Source: Deltaproteobacteria bacterium HGW-Deltaproteobacteria-14
Lineage (GTDB): Bacteria; Myxococcota_A; UBA9042; PHBI01
Direction of reading: 5' to 3'
Length of the DNA: 36,452 nt
NCBI GenBank assembly: GCA_002841945.1
Contig: PHBI01000080.1
Location: 1-36,452 of the forward strand
Shown: piece by piece, positions 9,564-17,857 of the stretch
Numbering within the stretch: position 1 is the stretch's first letter
Layout of the letters: each line of letters opens with the position of its first letter
Position numbers and translations under genes: made by a program
The notes under the pieces: generated by a model
Told to the model about the DNA's origin: nothing
Databases searched by the model: none
Seen by the model: the letters and a program-made list of their open reading frames with translations, nothing else

Positions 9564-9611
9564 AAAGTGGTTGAACCAGTCGCGGCCGGTCCGTAAAGTG
9601 GTTTAACCAGT
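9564..9611 (+). promoter_or_regulatory. promoter with paired FadR-type operators
   Basis: Two near-identical 17-base sites, AAAGTGGTTGAACCAGT (9564-9580) and AAAGTGGTTTAACCAGT (9595-9611), are spaced 31 bases start to start, about three helical turns. Each holds the palindrome TGGTTnAACCA, which fits the TGGTnnnACCA pattern bound by FadR-subfamily GntR regulators. Between and inside them lies a good promoter: TTGAAC (9571-9576), a 17-base spacer and TAAAGT (9594-9599). The sites thus cover both the -35 and the -10, so repression by the GntR protein encoded 24 bases downstream is the natural reading. The divergent CBS gene may also be affected. Confidence 0.7.
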
Positions 9612-9634
9612 TAACGGACGGCGTCGGAGCGACG

Positions 9635-10462
9635 ATGGGCGAGCGAGCGAGCAAGGGCGACGTGACCGAGGTGCTACCGGACGGCGAGGCGAACCTGGCC
9701 GACCGGATAGCGCTCGCGTTGGAGCGCCAGATCCTGTCCGACGCGCTGGCGCCCGGGGACCGCCTGCCCGCCGAGCGCGTCCTCGCCGCCTCCCTCGGAA
9801 CCAACCGCAACACCCTCCGCGAGGCCATCCGCAAGCTCGAGCAGCAGGGGCTCGTCAAGGTCCGCCACGGCCACGGCGTGACCGTCCAGGACTTCCGGGC
9901 GAGCGCGGAGATGGGCGTCCTCGAGCCGTTCCTCGCCCACGGGCGCGACCCCGGCGAGCGGGCCACCATCCTGGTGGATCTGCTGCGATTGCGAGGAGAC
10001 CTCATGGGGACGGTGGCGACCTTTGCCGCTGAGCGCTCGACCGAAGCTGATCGAGCCAGACTGCACGAGATCGCTGCGTCGCAACAAGGAGCGCTGACGG
10101 CGCGAGACCGGGTCGCCCTGGCGCGCGGGGACGTCGTCTGGCTCGACGCTATCGTCGACGCGGCGCACTCGCTGACGCTGCGGTGGCTGGCGAACTCGGT
10201 GCTGACGGTCTTCGGCGGCTTCGCCGAGCGCTTCTCGGGGTTCTGGATCCTCGACCCCGCCTACCCCGATCACTTGCGCGCCTTCGAGGGCGCGCTCGCG
10301 CGCCGCGACGGGACGGCGGCGCGCGATCTGCTGCGCGGCTACTACGCGCGCACGGACGCTCAGGTCCTCGACATGATCGGGCCGGTGTTGGCCGGCGCGG
10401 TCGCTGATCCGCCCCCGGCGGCGCCGGGAGGAGGCGAACATGGCACGCGTGTTGACACCTGA
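9635..10462 (+). CDS. GntR-family (FadR-like) transcriptional regulator
   Basis: A 275-residue regulator. The N-terminal winged helix (residues 20-86) has the GntR pattern: LADRIALALERQILSDALAPGDRLPAERVLA, then a recognition helix in LGTNRNTLREAIRKLEQQGLV and a wing VRHGHGVTV. The rest (about 95-245) is a helical effector domain of FadR/FCD size. I do not see the full set of metal-binding His/Asp residues of classic FCD members, so an acyl-type FadR_C fold is possible. It starts with ATG at 9635 behind a GGAG and just below two operator-like palindromes, so autoregulation is likely. Its last 23 bases overlap the next gene, marking it as first gene of the GMC-oxidase cassette. Confidence 0.9.
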   Translation: MGERASKGDVTEVLPDGEANLADRIALALERQILSDALAPGDRLPAERVLAASLGTNRNTLREAIRKLEQQGLVKVRHGHGVTVQDFRASAEMGVLEPFLAHGRDPGERATILVDLLRLRGDLMGTVATFAAERSTEADRARLHEIAASQQGALTARDRVALARGDVVWLDAIVDAAHSLTLRWLANSVLTVFGGFAERFSGFWILDPAYPDHLRAFEGALARRDGTAARDLLRGYYARTDAQVLDMIGPVLAGAVADPPPAAPGGGEHGTRVDT

Positions 10463-11147
10463 CGGCCCCGAGCTCTCGTGGCGACGAGCGCGCACGCCGC
10501 GCCCGGTCGACCAGGAGGGGGAGCGCCTGGCGGCGGAGATGGCGCGCCCCACCGGGGCGCTGCAGCGCCACCCGGACGACGGCTGGGTGTTCGCCGATCC
10601 CTACCCGCTCAGCGTGGACCTGGTGAGCGCCTTCCACGGGCTCATCCGGGCGCTCATCCCGCCGGCGCCGGTGGTGCCGGACGTCGAGGTGCGGATCGAG
10701 CAGCAGGTGCGGCGGATGATGCCGTACATGCAGCCGCTCATCGCCTTCGGCTTCACGGTGGTGCTGCGCACGCTGGATCTCGCGCCGCTGTGGCGCGGGC
10801 GGGCCCTCAAGCGCCTGCGCGACATGGCCCCGGCGGACGCCTCGGCGCTGCTCGAGGAGCTCGAGAAGAGCCGCGTCGGGCCGATCTCGGACATGGTCGT
10901 GGCGGTGCGGGCGGCGGTGCTCGCCCCCTACTACGACCTCGACGAGCTCGCGGCCCACGTCGGCTACCGCGCCGAGCCCTTCATGCGAGATCGGGTGGCG
11001 CTGCGGCGGCGCCTCGTCGCGGGGGGCGAGGCGCGGCCCGAGGACCACATCGGGCCGTACTCGGACCGGGTGCGCGCGCTCGTGCGCGACGCCGCCGAGG
11101 GCGACGACGAAGGCGGCGGCGACGTGAGCACGGAGGACGAGCGATGA
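10440..11147 (+). CDS. hypothetical protein paired with GMC oxidoreductase
   Basis: A 235-residue protein between the GntR regulator and the GMC oxidoreductase, overlapping both (23 and 4 bases) and preceded by a GGAGG. It has no signal peptide. It appears helical, with VSAFHGLIRALIPPAP, RRMMPYMQPLIAFGFTVVLRTLDLAPLW and AVLAPYYDLDELAAHVGY. The pattern (a helix near 'ALIP' early, a 'YYD...GY' late) reminds me of gluconate 2-dehydrogenase subunit 3-like proteins, which work with GMC flavoproteins, and of the N-terminal region of long-chain alcohol oxidases. That resemblance is weak. Tight coupling makes a helper or membrane-docking subunit of the oxidoreductase the best guess. The C-terminus is acidic (AEGDDEGGGD). 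Confidence 0.8.
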   Translation: MARVLTPDGPELSWRRARTPRPVDQEGERLAAEMARPTGALQRHPDDGWVFADPYPLSVDLVSAFHGLIRALIPPAPVVPDVEVRIEQQVRRMMPYMQPLIAFGFTVVLRTLDLAPLWRGRALKRLRDMAPADASALLEELEKSRVGPISDMVVAVRAAVLAPYYDLDELAAHVGYRAEPFMRDRVALRRRLVAGGEARPEDHIGPYSDRVRALVRDAAEGDDEGGGDVSTEDER

Positions 11148-12679
11148 ACCTCTATCGACACGCGGACTATGCGCGCGAGCAGGTCTTCGACGCGGACGTG
11201 GTGGTGGTCGGGACCGGCGCTGGCGGCGCGGCGGCCGGCGCCGAGCTGGCCGAGGCCGGCCTCGACGTGATCTTCGTCGAGGAGGGCGGCTACCACCCGA
11301 CCGGCAGCTTCAACCCCTACATGACCGAGTCGGTGCCGCGGCTCTACCGCGACGCCGGGACGACGGCGATCCTGGGGCGACCGGCCATCCCCTACATGGA
11401 GGGGCGGTGCGTCGGCGGGACGACGGTCATCAACGGCGGGATGGCGTACCGCGCCCCCGACGAGGTGCTCACCGGGTGGGAGCGGCTGACCCGGGACGCG
11501 GCGTACGGCCCGTCCGGGATGGCGCCGGTCTTCGACGAGGTCGAGGAGATGATCAGCGCGCGGCGGCAGCGGCCGGAGTCGATCGGGGACGACAACCGCA
11601 TCATGCACCTCGGGGCGGAGAAGCTCGGCTGGAAGAGCGAGCTGAACCCGCGCGCACAGGACCGCTGCGTCGGCACCAACAACTGCGTCCTGGGGTGCCC
11701 GACCGGTGGCAAGCAGTCGGCGCTGGTGAGCACGATGCCACGCGCGATGCGCGCCGGGGCGCGGTGCCTGACCGAGCTGCGCGTCGAGCGGCTGATCGTC
11801 GAGGGCGGACGCTGCGTCGGCGTGGTCGGGCGGTCGCCGGACCCGCGCACGCGGCGCGCGCTCCGCGAGGTGACGGTGCGCGCGCGCGCGGTGGTGGTCG
11901 CGGCCGGCGCCATCCACACGCCGTACCTGCTGCTCGGGCAGAAGGTCGGGCGGCCGTCGCGGCAGCTCGGGCGCAACTTCCTGTGCCACCCCAACGCCAA
12001 GGTGATGGCGTACTACCCCTTCGACGTGAAGGCGTGGCAGGGGGTGAGCCAGTGGTCGCAGGTGCGCGAGTTCCGCAACGAGGGGATCCTGTTCGCCGAG
12101 AACATGATCCCGCCGTGGCCGGTCGGCGCCGCGCTGCCGTGGCACGGCGAGAAGAGCATGGAGCTGCTCGAGCGCTACAACCAGATGCTCGTGACCGGGG
12201 TGCTCGTCGAGGACTCGACCACCGGCCGGGTCACGCGCGGGCCGCTCGGGATGCCGATCACCCGCTACGACATCACCGACTGGGACTTCCACCGCTTCGT
12301 CGAGGGGGTGCGGCGGCTCTCGGAGCTGCACTTCGCGATGGGCGCCGACCTGCTCGTGCTGCCGTTCCGGGGCGCGCACCTGGCGCGCTCGATGGACGAC
12401 GTCCGCAAGGTCACGGTCGACACGGTGAAGAAGCACCACATCGAGCTCTTCACGGTCCACCTGATGGGGACGGCGCGCCTCGGGTCACACCCCGACGACT
12501 CGGTCGTCGACCCCAACGGACAGCTCTGGGATCTGCCCGGCTGCTACGTCTCCGACGCGAGCCTGTTCCCGACCGCGGTCGGCGTGAACCCCCAGGTGAC
12601 CATCATGGCGCTGGCCGTCCAGGTCGGGCGGCGCCTCGCCGAGCGGCTCCTCCATCAGCGCGCCAGGACCGCCGCGTGA
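11144..12679 (+). CDS. GMC-family FAD-dependent oxidoreductase
   Basis: A 511-residue flavoprotein of the glucose-methanol-choline family, which oxidises an alcohol using FAD. Residues 18-50 are the FAD-binding Rossmann motif (VVVVGTGAGGAAAGAEL, then VEEGG); the second GMC signature lies around GRCVGGTTVINGGM. A cysteine cluster CVGTNNCVLGCPTGGK follows, as in cholesterol-oxidase and long-chain fatty alcohol oxidase-like branches. The C-terminal domain has HLMGTARLG and the closing motif SLFPTAVGVNPQVTIMALA with the catalytic His/Asn region. The ATG overlaps the previous stop (ATGA). A FadR-type regulator and operators upstream suggest a lipid-derived alcohol as substrate, but that is inference. 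It ends 10 bases from the convergent extensin-like gene. Confidence 0.92.
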   Translation: MNLYRHADYAREQVFDADVVVVGTGAGGAAAGAELAEAGLDVIFVEEGGYHPTGSFNPYMTESVPRLYRDAGTTAILGRPAIPYMEGRCVGGTTVINGGMAYRAPDEVLTGWERLTRDAAYGPSGMAPVFDEVEEMISARRQRPESIGDDNRIMHLGAEKLGWKSELNPRAQDRCVGTNNCVLGCPTGGKQSALVSTMPRAMRAGARCLTELRVERLIVEGGRCVGVVGRSPDPRTRRALREVTVRARAVVVAAGAIHTPYLLLGQKVGRPSRQLGRNFLCHPNAKVMAYYPFDVKAWQGVSQWSQVREFRNEGILFAENMIPPWPVGAALPWHGEKSMELLERYNQMLVTGVLVEDSTTGRVTRGPLGMPITRYDITDWDFHRFVEGVRRLSELHFAMGADLLVLPFRGAHLARSMDDVRKVTVDTVKKHHIELFTVHLMGTARLGSHPDDSVVDPNGQLWDLPGCYVSDASLFPTAVGVNPQVTIMALAVQVGRRLAERLLHQRARTAA

Positions 12680-12689
12680 CCCGTCAGAA

Positions 12690-13340
12690 TCAGAGGACGA
12701 CCAGGCGGTAGGGCGCGCAGTCGAAGTGGAAGTGGTTCTTGTGGCCCGGGTAGGCCGGGCCGAGGAGCACGCGGAAGATGTCGTCGCGCGCGACCAGGGC
12801 GTCGGTGAGCGCGCGCAGAAAGCGCGCCTTGTGCGCTTGCGCGGCGGGGTCGGGGTCCCAGTCCTTCAGGACGCTCACGCTGAAGCCGCGCCGGAGCGCC
12901 TTCGGGAGCCCGTCGGGCAGCGCGGCGTCCCTGGCGAGGGGGCCGAACTCGAAGCCCGCGATGTCGATGCCGTTGCCGACGCCGTGCTCGCTGACGAGAT
13001 CGGGGTAGCGCCCGATCCGGCGGCAGTTGTAGGTCCCGAGGTGGCGGATTTTGCGCGGCGCGCGGCCGTAGATGCGCGTGCCGACCTCGGCCACGACGGC
13101 CTCGAAGCGGCGCAGGCGCTCGACGAAGCCGGTGTAGACCCGGGCCGGCGTCTGGTAGCGGACGACGTCGCCCCTGTAGGTCGTGAGCGGGACGTCCGGG
13201 CAGACGAGCTTGCCCCTCGGCGCGACCGCCCGCGAGATGTCGTCGAGGCCGTAGGAGCCGCCGTCGGGGGCGGCGAGCGCCGGCGCAGCGAGCAGCGACG
13301 GGAGGGCGACGGCGAAGGCGAGAGCGAGGCGAGCGAGCAT
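12690..13340 (-). CDS. extensin-like C-terminal domain protein, exported
   Basis: A 216-residue exported protein with a cleavable signal peptide (LALAFAVALPSLLAAPALA, cut near residue 23). The mature part matches the bacterial extensin-like C-terminal family: HLGTYNCRRIG, SEHGVGNGIDIAGF and the closing LGPAYPGHKNHFHFDCAPYR. The His/Asp/His pattern (SEHG..IDI ... HFHFD) is that of metal-dependent peptidoglycan peptidases of the LAS fold, so a cell-wall role is likely, although the activity of this family is not well established. The start at 13340 is chosen for the signal peptide; a GTG at 13382 would add 14 residues before it. It lies 67 bases downstream of the SDR gene and may share its transcript. 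Confidence 0.85.
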   Translation of the reverse strand: MLARLALAFAVALPSLLAAPALAAPDGGSYGLDDISRAVAPRGKLVCPDVPLTTYRGDVVRYQTPARVYTGFVERLRRFEAVVAEVGTRIYGRAPRKIRHLGTYNCRRIGRYPDLVSEHGVGNGIDIAGFEFGPLARDAALPDGLPKALRRGFSVSVLKDWDPDPAAQAHKARFLRALTDALVARDDIFRVLLGPAYPGHKNHFHFDCAPYRLVVL

Positions 13341-13407
13341 CGGCGGGCTCCTGGGCGAGGGCGCTGTCGGCACAACGCACAACGGCGACGCCGCCTTTCC
13401 GCCACGG

Positions 13408-14175
13408 TCACATCGCGACGTAGCCGGCGTCGACGGGGAAGGTGTGGCCGGTGATGTAGGAGGACTCGTCCGACGCGAGGAAGACCGCGAGGCCCGCGAC
13501 CTCCTCGGGCCGACCGACGCGCTTGAGCGCCGTGCGATCGGTGAACGCCTTGGTGAGCGCCTCGCTCTTCACGATCACGCCGGCCAGGCGGGTGTCGATG
13601 AGCCCGGGCGCGATGGCGTTGACGCGGATCCGCGCGGCGCCGAGCTCGGTGGCCAGGGTCTGGGTCAGCGAGATGAGCCCCGCCTTGGTCATCCCGTAGG
13701 CGCCCTGGAACGGCGCGGCGCGCATCCCGAGGACGCTGGCGACGCTGATGATGGCCCCGGGGCGGCCGGCGGTGACGAGCCGGCGCGCGACGTCGGTCGC
13801 CAGGCGCCAGGCGCTCTTGAGGTTGACCTCGAAGGTCTTGTCGAAGGCCTCCTCGCTGATCTGCAGCAGCGGCCCGAAGAACGGGTTGGTGCCGGCGTTG
13901 TTGACCAGGACGTCGACGGCGCCCACGTGATCGGAGGCCCACGCGACGAGATCGCGGCACTGCTCGGCGTCGCCGACGTGGCACGCGCGGGCGAACACGC
14001 TCCCCTCGGGGAGCCCCGCGGCGACCTCGCGCGCGGCGGCCTCGACGGCCTCGAGCTTGCGCGACGCCAACACGACCCGCGCGCCCTCGAGCGCCATCGC
14101 GCGCCCCATCGCCTGGCCGATGCCGCGGCTGCCGCCGGTGATGATCGCGACCTTGCCTGCGAGCCTTCCAGCCAT
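13408..14175 (-). CDS. short-chain dehydrogenase/reductase (SDR)
   Basis: Classical SDR of 255 residues, NAD(P)H-dependent. Motifs in order: cofactor glycine motif TGGSRGIG (13-20), NNAG (92-95), structural Asn in EVNLKSAW (about 118), catalytic Ser near 144-147 (ISVAS) and YGMTK (Tyr160, Lys164). The C-terminal PEEVAGLAVFLASDESSYITGHTFPVDAGY is typical of the FabG-like and glucose dehydrogenase-like groups. Ser40-Arg41-type residues after the second strand (LASRK) suggest NADP preference. The substrate cannot be told from sequence. It is divergent from the pterin dehydratase gene and upstream of the extensin-like gene. Confidence 0.93.
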   Translation of the reverse strand: MAGRLAGKVAIITGGSRGIGQAMGRAMALEGARVVLASRKLEAVEAAAREVAAGLPEGSVFARACHVGDAEQCRDLVAWASDHVGAVDVLVNNAGTNPFFGPLLQISEEAFDKTFEVNLKSAWRLATDVARRLVTAGRPGAIISVASVLGMRAAPFQGAYGMTKAGLISLTQTLATELGAARIRVNAIAPGLIDTRLAGVIVKSEALTKAFTDRTALKRVGRPEEVAGLAVFLASDESSYITGHTFPVDAGYVAM

Positions 14176-14313
14176 CGTGCGCGCCTTCCTGAACCGGGTG
14201 GAGCCCGCTCCATAGCACAGCCGGCGCCGACGCGTCGCGCCCGCGCGGGCCGTGCCCCCGACGACGGACTTGTGGTAATCGTGGCGGGAACCGATGACGC
14301 AGGACCAGCCCCC

Positions 14314-14613
14314 ATGCAGCACGACATCCTCAGCGGCGACGCCCTCACCCGAGCCCTCGGCGAGCTCGACGGCTGGAGCGTCGACGGCGGCAAGCTCTAC
14401 AAGGAGTTCGTCTTCGCCGACTTCGTCCAGGCGTTTGGTTGGATGACCCGGGTCGCCCTGCACGCCGAGAAGGCCGACCACCACCCGGAGTGGTTCAACG
14501 TCTACCGGACCGTGCGCGTACACCTCCAGACCCACGACGCCGGCCCGGCCATCACGACCAAGGACGCCGCCCTGGCGCGGACCATGAACGCGCTGGCCCG
14601 GACCGCCGGGTGA
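14314..14613 (+). CDS. phhB: pterin-4a-carbinolamine dehydratase
   Basis: A 99-residue enzyme that dehydrates 4a-hydroxytetrahydropterin, recycling the pterin cofactor of aromatic amino acid hydroxylases. The signature HHPEWFNVY (His56, His57) and the later THD (His74) give the three active-site histidines, very close to animal and bacterial family members. The ATG at 14314 gives the usual family length; a nearby ATG at 14294 is out of frame. No phenylalanine hydroxylase gene is in the window, so the partner is elsewhere or the role differs; bacterial PCDs often occur without one. The gene symbol is assigned by family only. Confidence 0.93.
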   Translation: MQHDILSGDALTRALGELDGWSVDGGKLYKEFVFADFVQAFGWMTRVALHAEKADHHPEWFNVYRTVRVHLQTHDAGPAITTKDAALARTMNALARTAG

Positions 14614-14752
14614 CGACGCGCTGCGACCCGGCGCGCGCGTTCTCGAGGTTGCTGCTACGCTCCACCGGCGGCGGCGGCGCCGCGGCGTCCCTCGTGGCCC
14701 TGGAGGCGAGACGACAGATGTGCGGCGATCGGCCCCTGGCGGTGTTCGGCTG

Positions 14753-15505
14753 ATGCGGAGCGCGCGCGCCCTGAGCAGGATCGCGGTGGCGGTCGCCCTC
14801 GGGACGGCGTCGCTGCTCGCGCCGGTGGCGAGCCTCGCGGCCGGCGCCGCCGTCGACGACGCGCGTATTCGCGAGGTCACCGAGCGCGTCTTGTCCGATC
14901 CCGCCTACGAGAAGTCGCTCCCCGAGAAGGTGCGCCGCCAAGCCCCGGATGAACGCCCGCGGGCCGGGCGGCGGGTCGTCCGGCGCGCCTCCGACACGCC
15001 GCGCGAGCCGGTCTCGTCGGGCTCGGGCATGTCCCAGGCGCTGCTATGGACGCTCCTCGGGGCGCTGGGCGTCGGCCTCGTGCTGTGGCTCGGGCGCGAA
15101 GCCCTGCGAATGCGCGAGCGTCGCGCCGCCCGGATCGCGCCGGTCGCCGCGGCCAAGCCGGTCATCGACGACGCCGCGCGCGCGATCCTCGACCGCATGC
15201 CGGCGACCCTGCGCAACGCCCGCGCGCTCGCCGACGAGGGCCGCTTCGAGGAGGCCGTCCACCTGCTGTTGCGCGGGGCGATCGACGACGTCGGCGAGCT
15301 CGCCCGGCTGGTCGTCGAGCCCGCCATGACGAGCCGCGAGCTGCTCCGGCAGGCCGAGCTCGAGCCCGCCTCGCGCGAGGCGTTCGAGGACCTCGTGATG
15401 TCGGTCGAGGTCTCGCTCTTCGGCGGGTTGGCCGTGTCCAGCCTCGACTTCGAGCGCTGTGCGCGCTCCTTCGAGCACCTCCACGGGAGGCTCGCGGCCG
15501 CATGA
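14753..15505 (+). CDS. DUF4129-domain membrane protein, MoxR cluster
   Basis: A 250-residue protein, first gene of the DUF4129-DUF4350-MoxR block. It has a signal peptide (IAVAVALGTASLLAPVASLAAG) and a periplasmic stretch of about 65 residues. A transmembrane helix near 95-115 (LLWTLLGALGVGLVLWLG) leads to a cytoplasmic C-terminal DUF4129 domain with the pattern ADEGRFEEAVHLLLRGAID, MTSRELLRQAEL and a final FGGLAVSSLDFERC. The DUF4129 family commonly sits next to MoxR ATPases and DUF58 proteins; its function is unknown. The start at 14753 is chosen because the signal peptide begins there; a GTG at 14720 is possible. Its stop overlaps the next ATG (ATGA). Confidence 0.85.
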   Translation: MRSARALSRIAVAVALGTASLLAPVASLAAGAAVDDARIREVTERVLSDPAYEKSLPEKVRRQAPDERPRAGRRVVRRASDTPREPVSSGSGMSQALLWTLLGALGVGLVLWLGREALRMRERRAARIAPVAAAKPVIDDAARAILDRMPATLRNARALADEGRFEEAVHLLLRGAIDDVGELARLVVEPAMTSRELLRQAELEPASREAFEDLVMSVEVSLFGGLAVSSLDFERCARSFEHLHGRLAAA

Positions 15506-16920
15506 GCGAGCACGACGCAGCGCAGCAAACACCACCATCGCAGCTCACGCGTTCCGCGTCAGACGTGGCCGAACGCGCATTTTCGCGACGCACCGCGATC
15601 TGGCTCGCCGTGGCGGGCGCGCTGTCGCTCCTGGCGACCCTGGCGCTGCCGCTGCTCGCCGGGGACGAGCCCGACCGGACGACGCGCGCGCCGAACGCGT
15701 ACAGCAAGTCCGCGGTCGGGCATCACGCGCTCGTCACGGTGCTGCGCGAGCTCGGGCTGCCTGTGCTGGTGAGCCGCTACCGCTCGGCGTCGCGCGCCGG
15801 CCCCGGGCAGCCGCTCGTCATCGCGGAGCCGACGGGGCACAGCGACGAGGAGCTGGTCGACATGATCGCCGAGGCGCTCGGCAACGACGCCGACGTCGTG
15901 CTCGTGCTGCCGAAGTGGGACCCGGACGACTGGGACCCGCCCCGGGCGGACGAGGTCGAGGTCGAGGGCGGCGGACCGCTCTCGGAGCTGACGCCCGAGG
16001 CGGGCCCGGAGCCGGCTGAGCGCGTGCCGCAGCTGCTCCCGGTCGAGGACGTCGCGCACGTGCTGAACCTGGCGGATCGGGCGGTCGCGCGCGCGACCGG
16101 GCGTCCGCCGCCGGAGACCGAGTACGAAGGCGGCGTCATCACGCGCGGCGACCGCGCCACGGGCTGGGTGGGGCCGGTCGCTCGCTACGGCACGCCCTCC
16201 CTCGAGCAGCTCCAGGGCATCCGGTTGGACCTCGAGCCCGAGCTGGCGCTCGAGGACCCGGCGGATGATGGGACGATCCTGATCGGCTCGTGGCCGGTCA
16301 CCACGTCGTTCATCTACTTCGTCTCGGACCCTGAGCTCTTCGACACGATGGGGCTCGGCCGCGGCGACAACGCCGTGCTGACCTACCGCTTCTTCGTCGA
16401 CACCCTCGGGGCCCGCGGGTTGATCTTCGACGAGGTGGTGCACGGCTTCAAGAAGCCGCCCTCGATCTGGAGCGACCTCTTCAGCTTCCCGCTGGTGGTC
16501 CTCACGTTCCACCTCATCGGGCTCCTGGCGCTGGGCCTGTGGGCCGCCGGGGCGCGCTTCGGCAAGCCCGACCGCCTGCCGCCCCGGGTGGCCCCCGGCA
16601 AGGCGGCGCTCATCAGCAACACCGCGACGCTGCTGGCGGTCGGCGGCCACGTCGGCTACGGGCTCCGCGAGTACCTCAAGAGCACGCTCCGCGCCGTGGC
16701 GCGCGACTACGCCCTGCCGGCGCGGCTCGACGACCAGGAGCGCCTCGCGACCCTGGCGCGGCTCGCCTCGGAGCGCGGCGTGTCCGAGGACCCGGTGGCG
16801 CTGGCGCAGCGCGTGCTGCAGGTGCCCGACAGCAAGCGCGAGGGCCGGCGCGCGCTCGCCCTGGCGCGCCGAATCTACCGCTTCCGCATGGAGATGACCG
16901 ATGGACATCACAAGGATTGA
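15502..16920 (+). CDS. DUF4350-domain membrane protein, MoxR cluster
   Basis: A 472-residue protein with one N-terminal membrane helix (about 30-52, AIWLAVAGALSLLATLALPLL). The DUF4350 domain opens with NAYSKSAVGHHALVTVLRELGLPVLVSR, and a second helix lies near 333-355 (PLVVLTFHLIGLLALGLWAAG). The long loop between should lie outside the membrane and the last 110 residues inside. An acidic, Pro-rich insert (about 140-185) interrupts the extracellular domain. It is coupled to DUF4129 upstream by a 4-base overlap and to MoxR downstream by a 20-base overlap, so the three are one translational unit. Its exact job is unknown; the family travels with MoxR/DUF58. Confidence 0.87.
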   Translation: MSEHDAAQQTPPSQLTRSASDVAERAFSRRTAIWLAVAGALSLLATLALPLLAGDEPDRTTRAPNAYSKSAVGHHALVTVLRELGLPVLVSRYRSASRAGPGQPLVIAEPTGHSDEELVDMIAEALGNDADVVLVLPKWDPDDWDPPRADEVEVEGGGPLSELTPEAGPEPAERVPQLLPVEDVAHVLNLADRAVARATGRPPPETEYEGGVITRGDRATGWVGPVARYGTPSLEQLQGIRLDLEPELALEDPADDGTILIGSWPVTTSFIYFVSDPELFDTMGLGRGDNAVLTYRFFVDTLGARGLIFDEVVHGFKKPPSIWSDLFSFPLVVLTFHLIGLLALGLWAAGARFGKPDRLPPRVAPGKAALISNTATLLAVGGHVGYGLREYLKSTLRAVARDYALPARLDDQERLATLARLASERGVSEDPVALAQRVLQVPDSKREGRRALALARRIYRFRMEMTDGHHKD

Positions 16921-17857
16921 CGGCCTCGCCAACGCCATCAAGGCGCAGATCGCCCGGGTCGTCGTCGGCCAGGACGGGGTGGTCGAGTCGCTCCTGGTGG
17001 CGCTGCTGAGCGAGGGACACATCCTCCTCGAGGGCCCCCCGGGGACCGCCAAGACGCTGCTCGCGCGAGCCTTCGCGGCGACCCTCGGGCTGCAGTTCAA
17101 CCGCATCCAGTTCACCCCGGACCTGATGCCCGGCGACGTGATCGGCACGAACCTGTTCAACTTCCAGACGAGCCAGTTCAGCCTGACCCAGGGCCCGATC
17201 TTCACGGACTTCCTGCTCGCCGACGAGATCAACCGGACCCCGCCGAAGACGCAGTCGGCGCTGCTGCAGGCGATGCAGGAGCGCAACGTCACCATCGACG
17301 GCAAGACCTACCCGCTGTCGCCCGGCTTCATGGTGGTGGCGACCCAGAACCCGATCGAGCAGGAGGGGACCTACCCCCTCCCCGAGGCGCAGCTCGACCG
17401 CTTCCTGCTCAAGGTCGTGGTGCCCTTCCCGAGCCGCGGTGAGGAGCGCGCCATCGTGCGTTTGCACGGCAACCGAACGGCGATGCCGCGGCTCGAGCGC
17501 TTCGGCCTCGAGGCGGTCGCCGACCTCGAGGGCCTCGGCATGGTGCGCGCGCAGGTCGGGGAGCTCGCGCTGTCGGACGAGGTCGCCGACTACATCGTCG
17601 ACCTGGTGCGCGCCACCCGCGACCACCACTCGCTGCTCCACGGCGCCTCGCCGCGCGCGACCAGCATGCTCGCCACCGCCTCACGGGCGCTTGCTGCACT
17701 GCGGGGACGCACATACGTCGTGCCTGATGACGTCAAGGACCTCTTCCTTCCCGCAATGCAGCATCGCGTCATCCTGGCGCCGGGCGCCGAGGTGGAGGGG
17801 GTGACCCCGAAGGGGGTCCTCGACCAGATCATCGCGAAGGTGGCCGCGCCGCGCTGA
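16901..17857 (+). CDS. MoxR-family AAA+ ATPase
   Basis: A 318-residue AAA+ ATPase of the MoxR type, thought to act as a chaperone that assembles or activates membrane and metallo-protein complexes together with von Willebrand-like partners. Walker A GPPGTAKT lies near residues 45-52 and Walker B LLADEINR near 105-112. The family signature EQEGTYPLPEAQLDRF and sensor 2 region (HGASPRATSMLATASRA) are both present. It begins 20 bases inside the DUF4350 gene. A strong hairpin follows 38 bases after its stop. The usual partners DUF58, SpoIIM and RDD are found on the same strand but only after a gap of about 4.95 kb. Confidence 0.95.
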   Translation: MDITRIDGLANAIKAQIARVVVGQDGVVESLLVALLSEGHILLEGPPGTAKTLLARAFAATLGLQFNRIQFTPDLMPGDVIGTNLFNFQTSQFSLTQGPIFTDFLLADEINRTPPKTQSALLQAMQERNVTIDGKTYPLSPGFMVVATQNPIEQEGTYPLPEAQLDRFLLKVVVPFPSRGEERAIVRLHGNRTAMPRLERFGLEAVADLEGLGMVRAQVGELALSDEVADYIVDLVRATRDHHSLLHGASPRATSMLATASRALAALRGRTYVVPDDVKDLFLPAMQHRVILAPGAEVEGVTPKGVLDQIIAKVAAPR

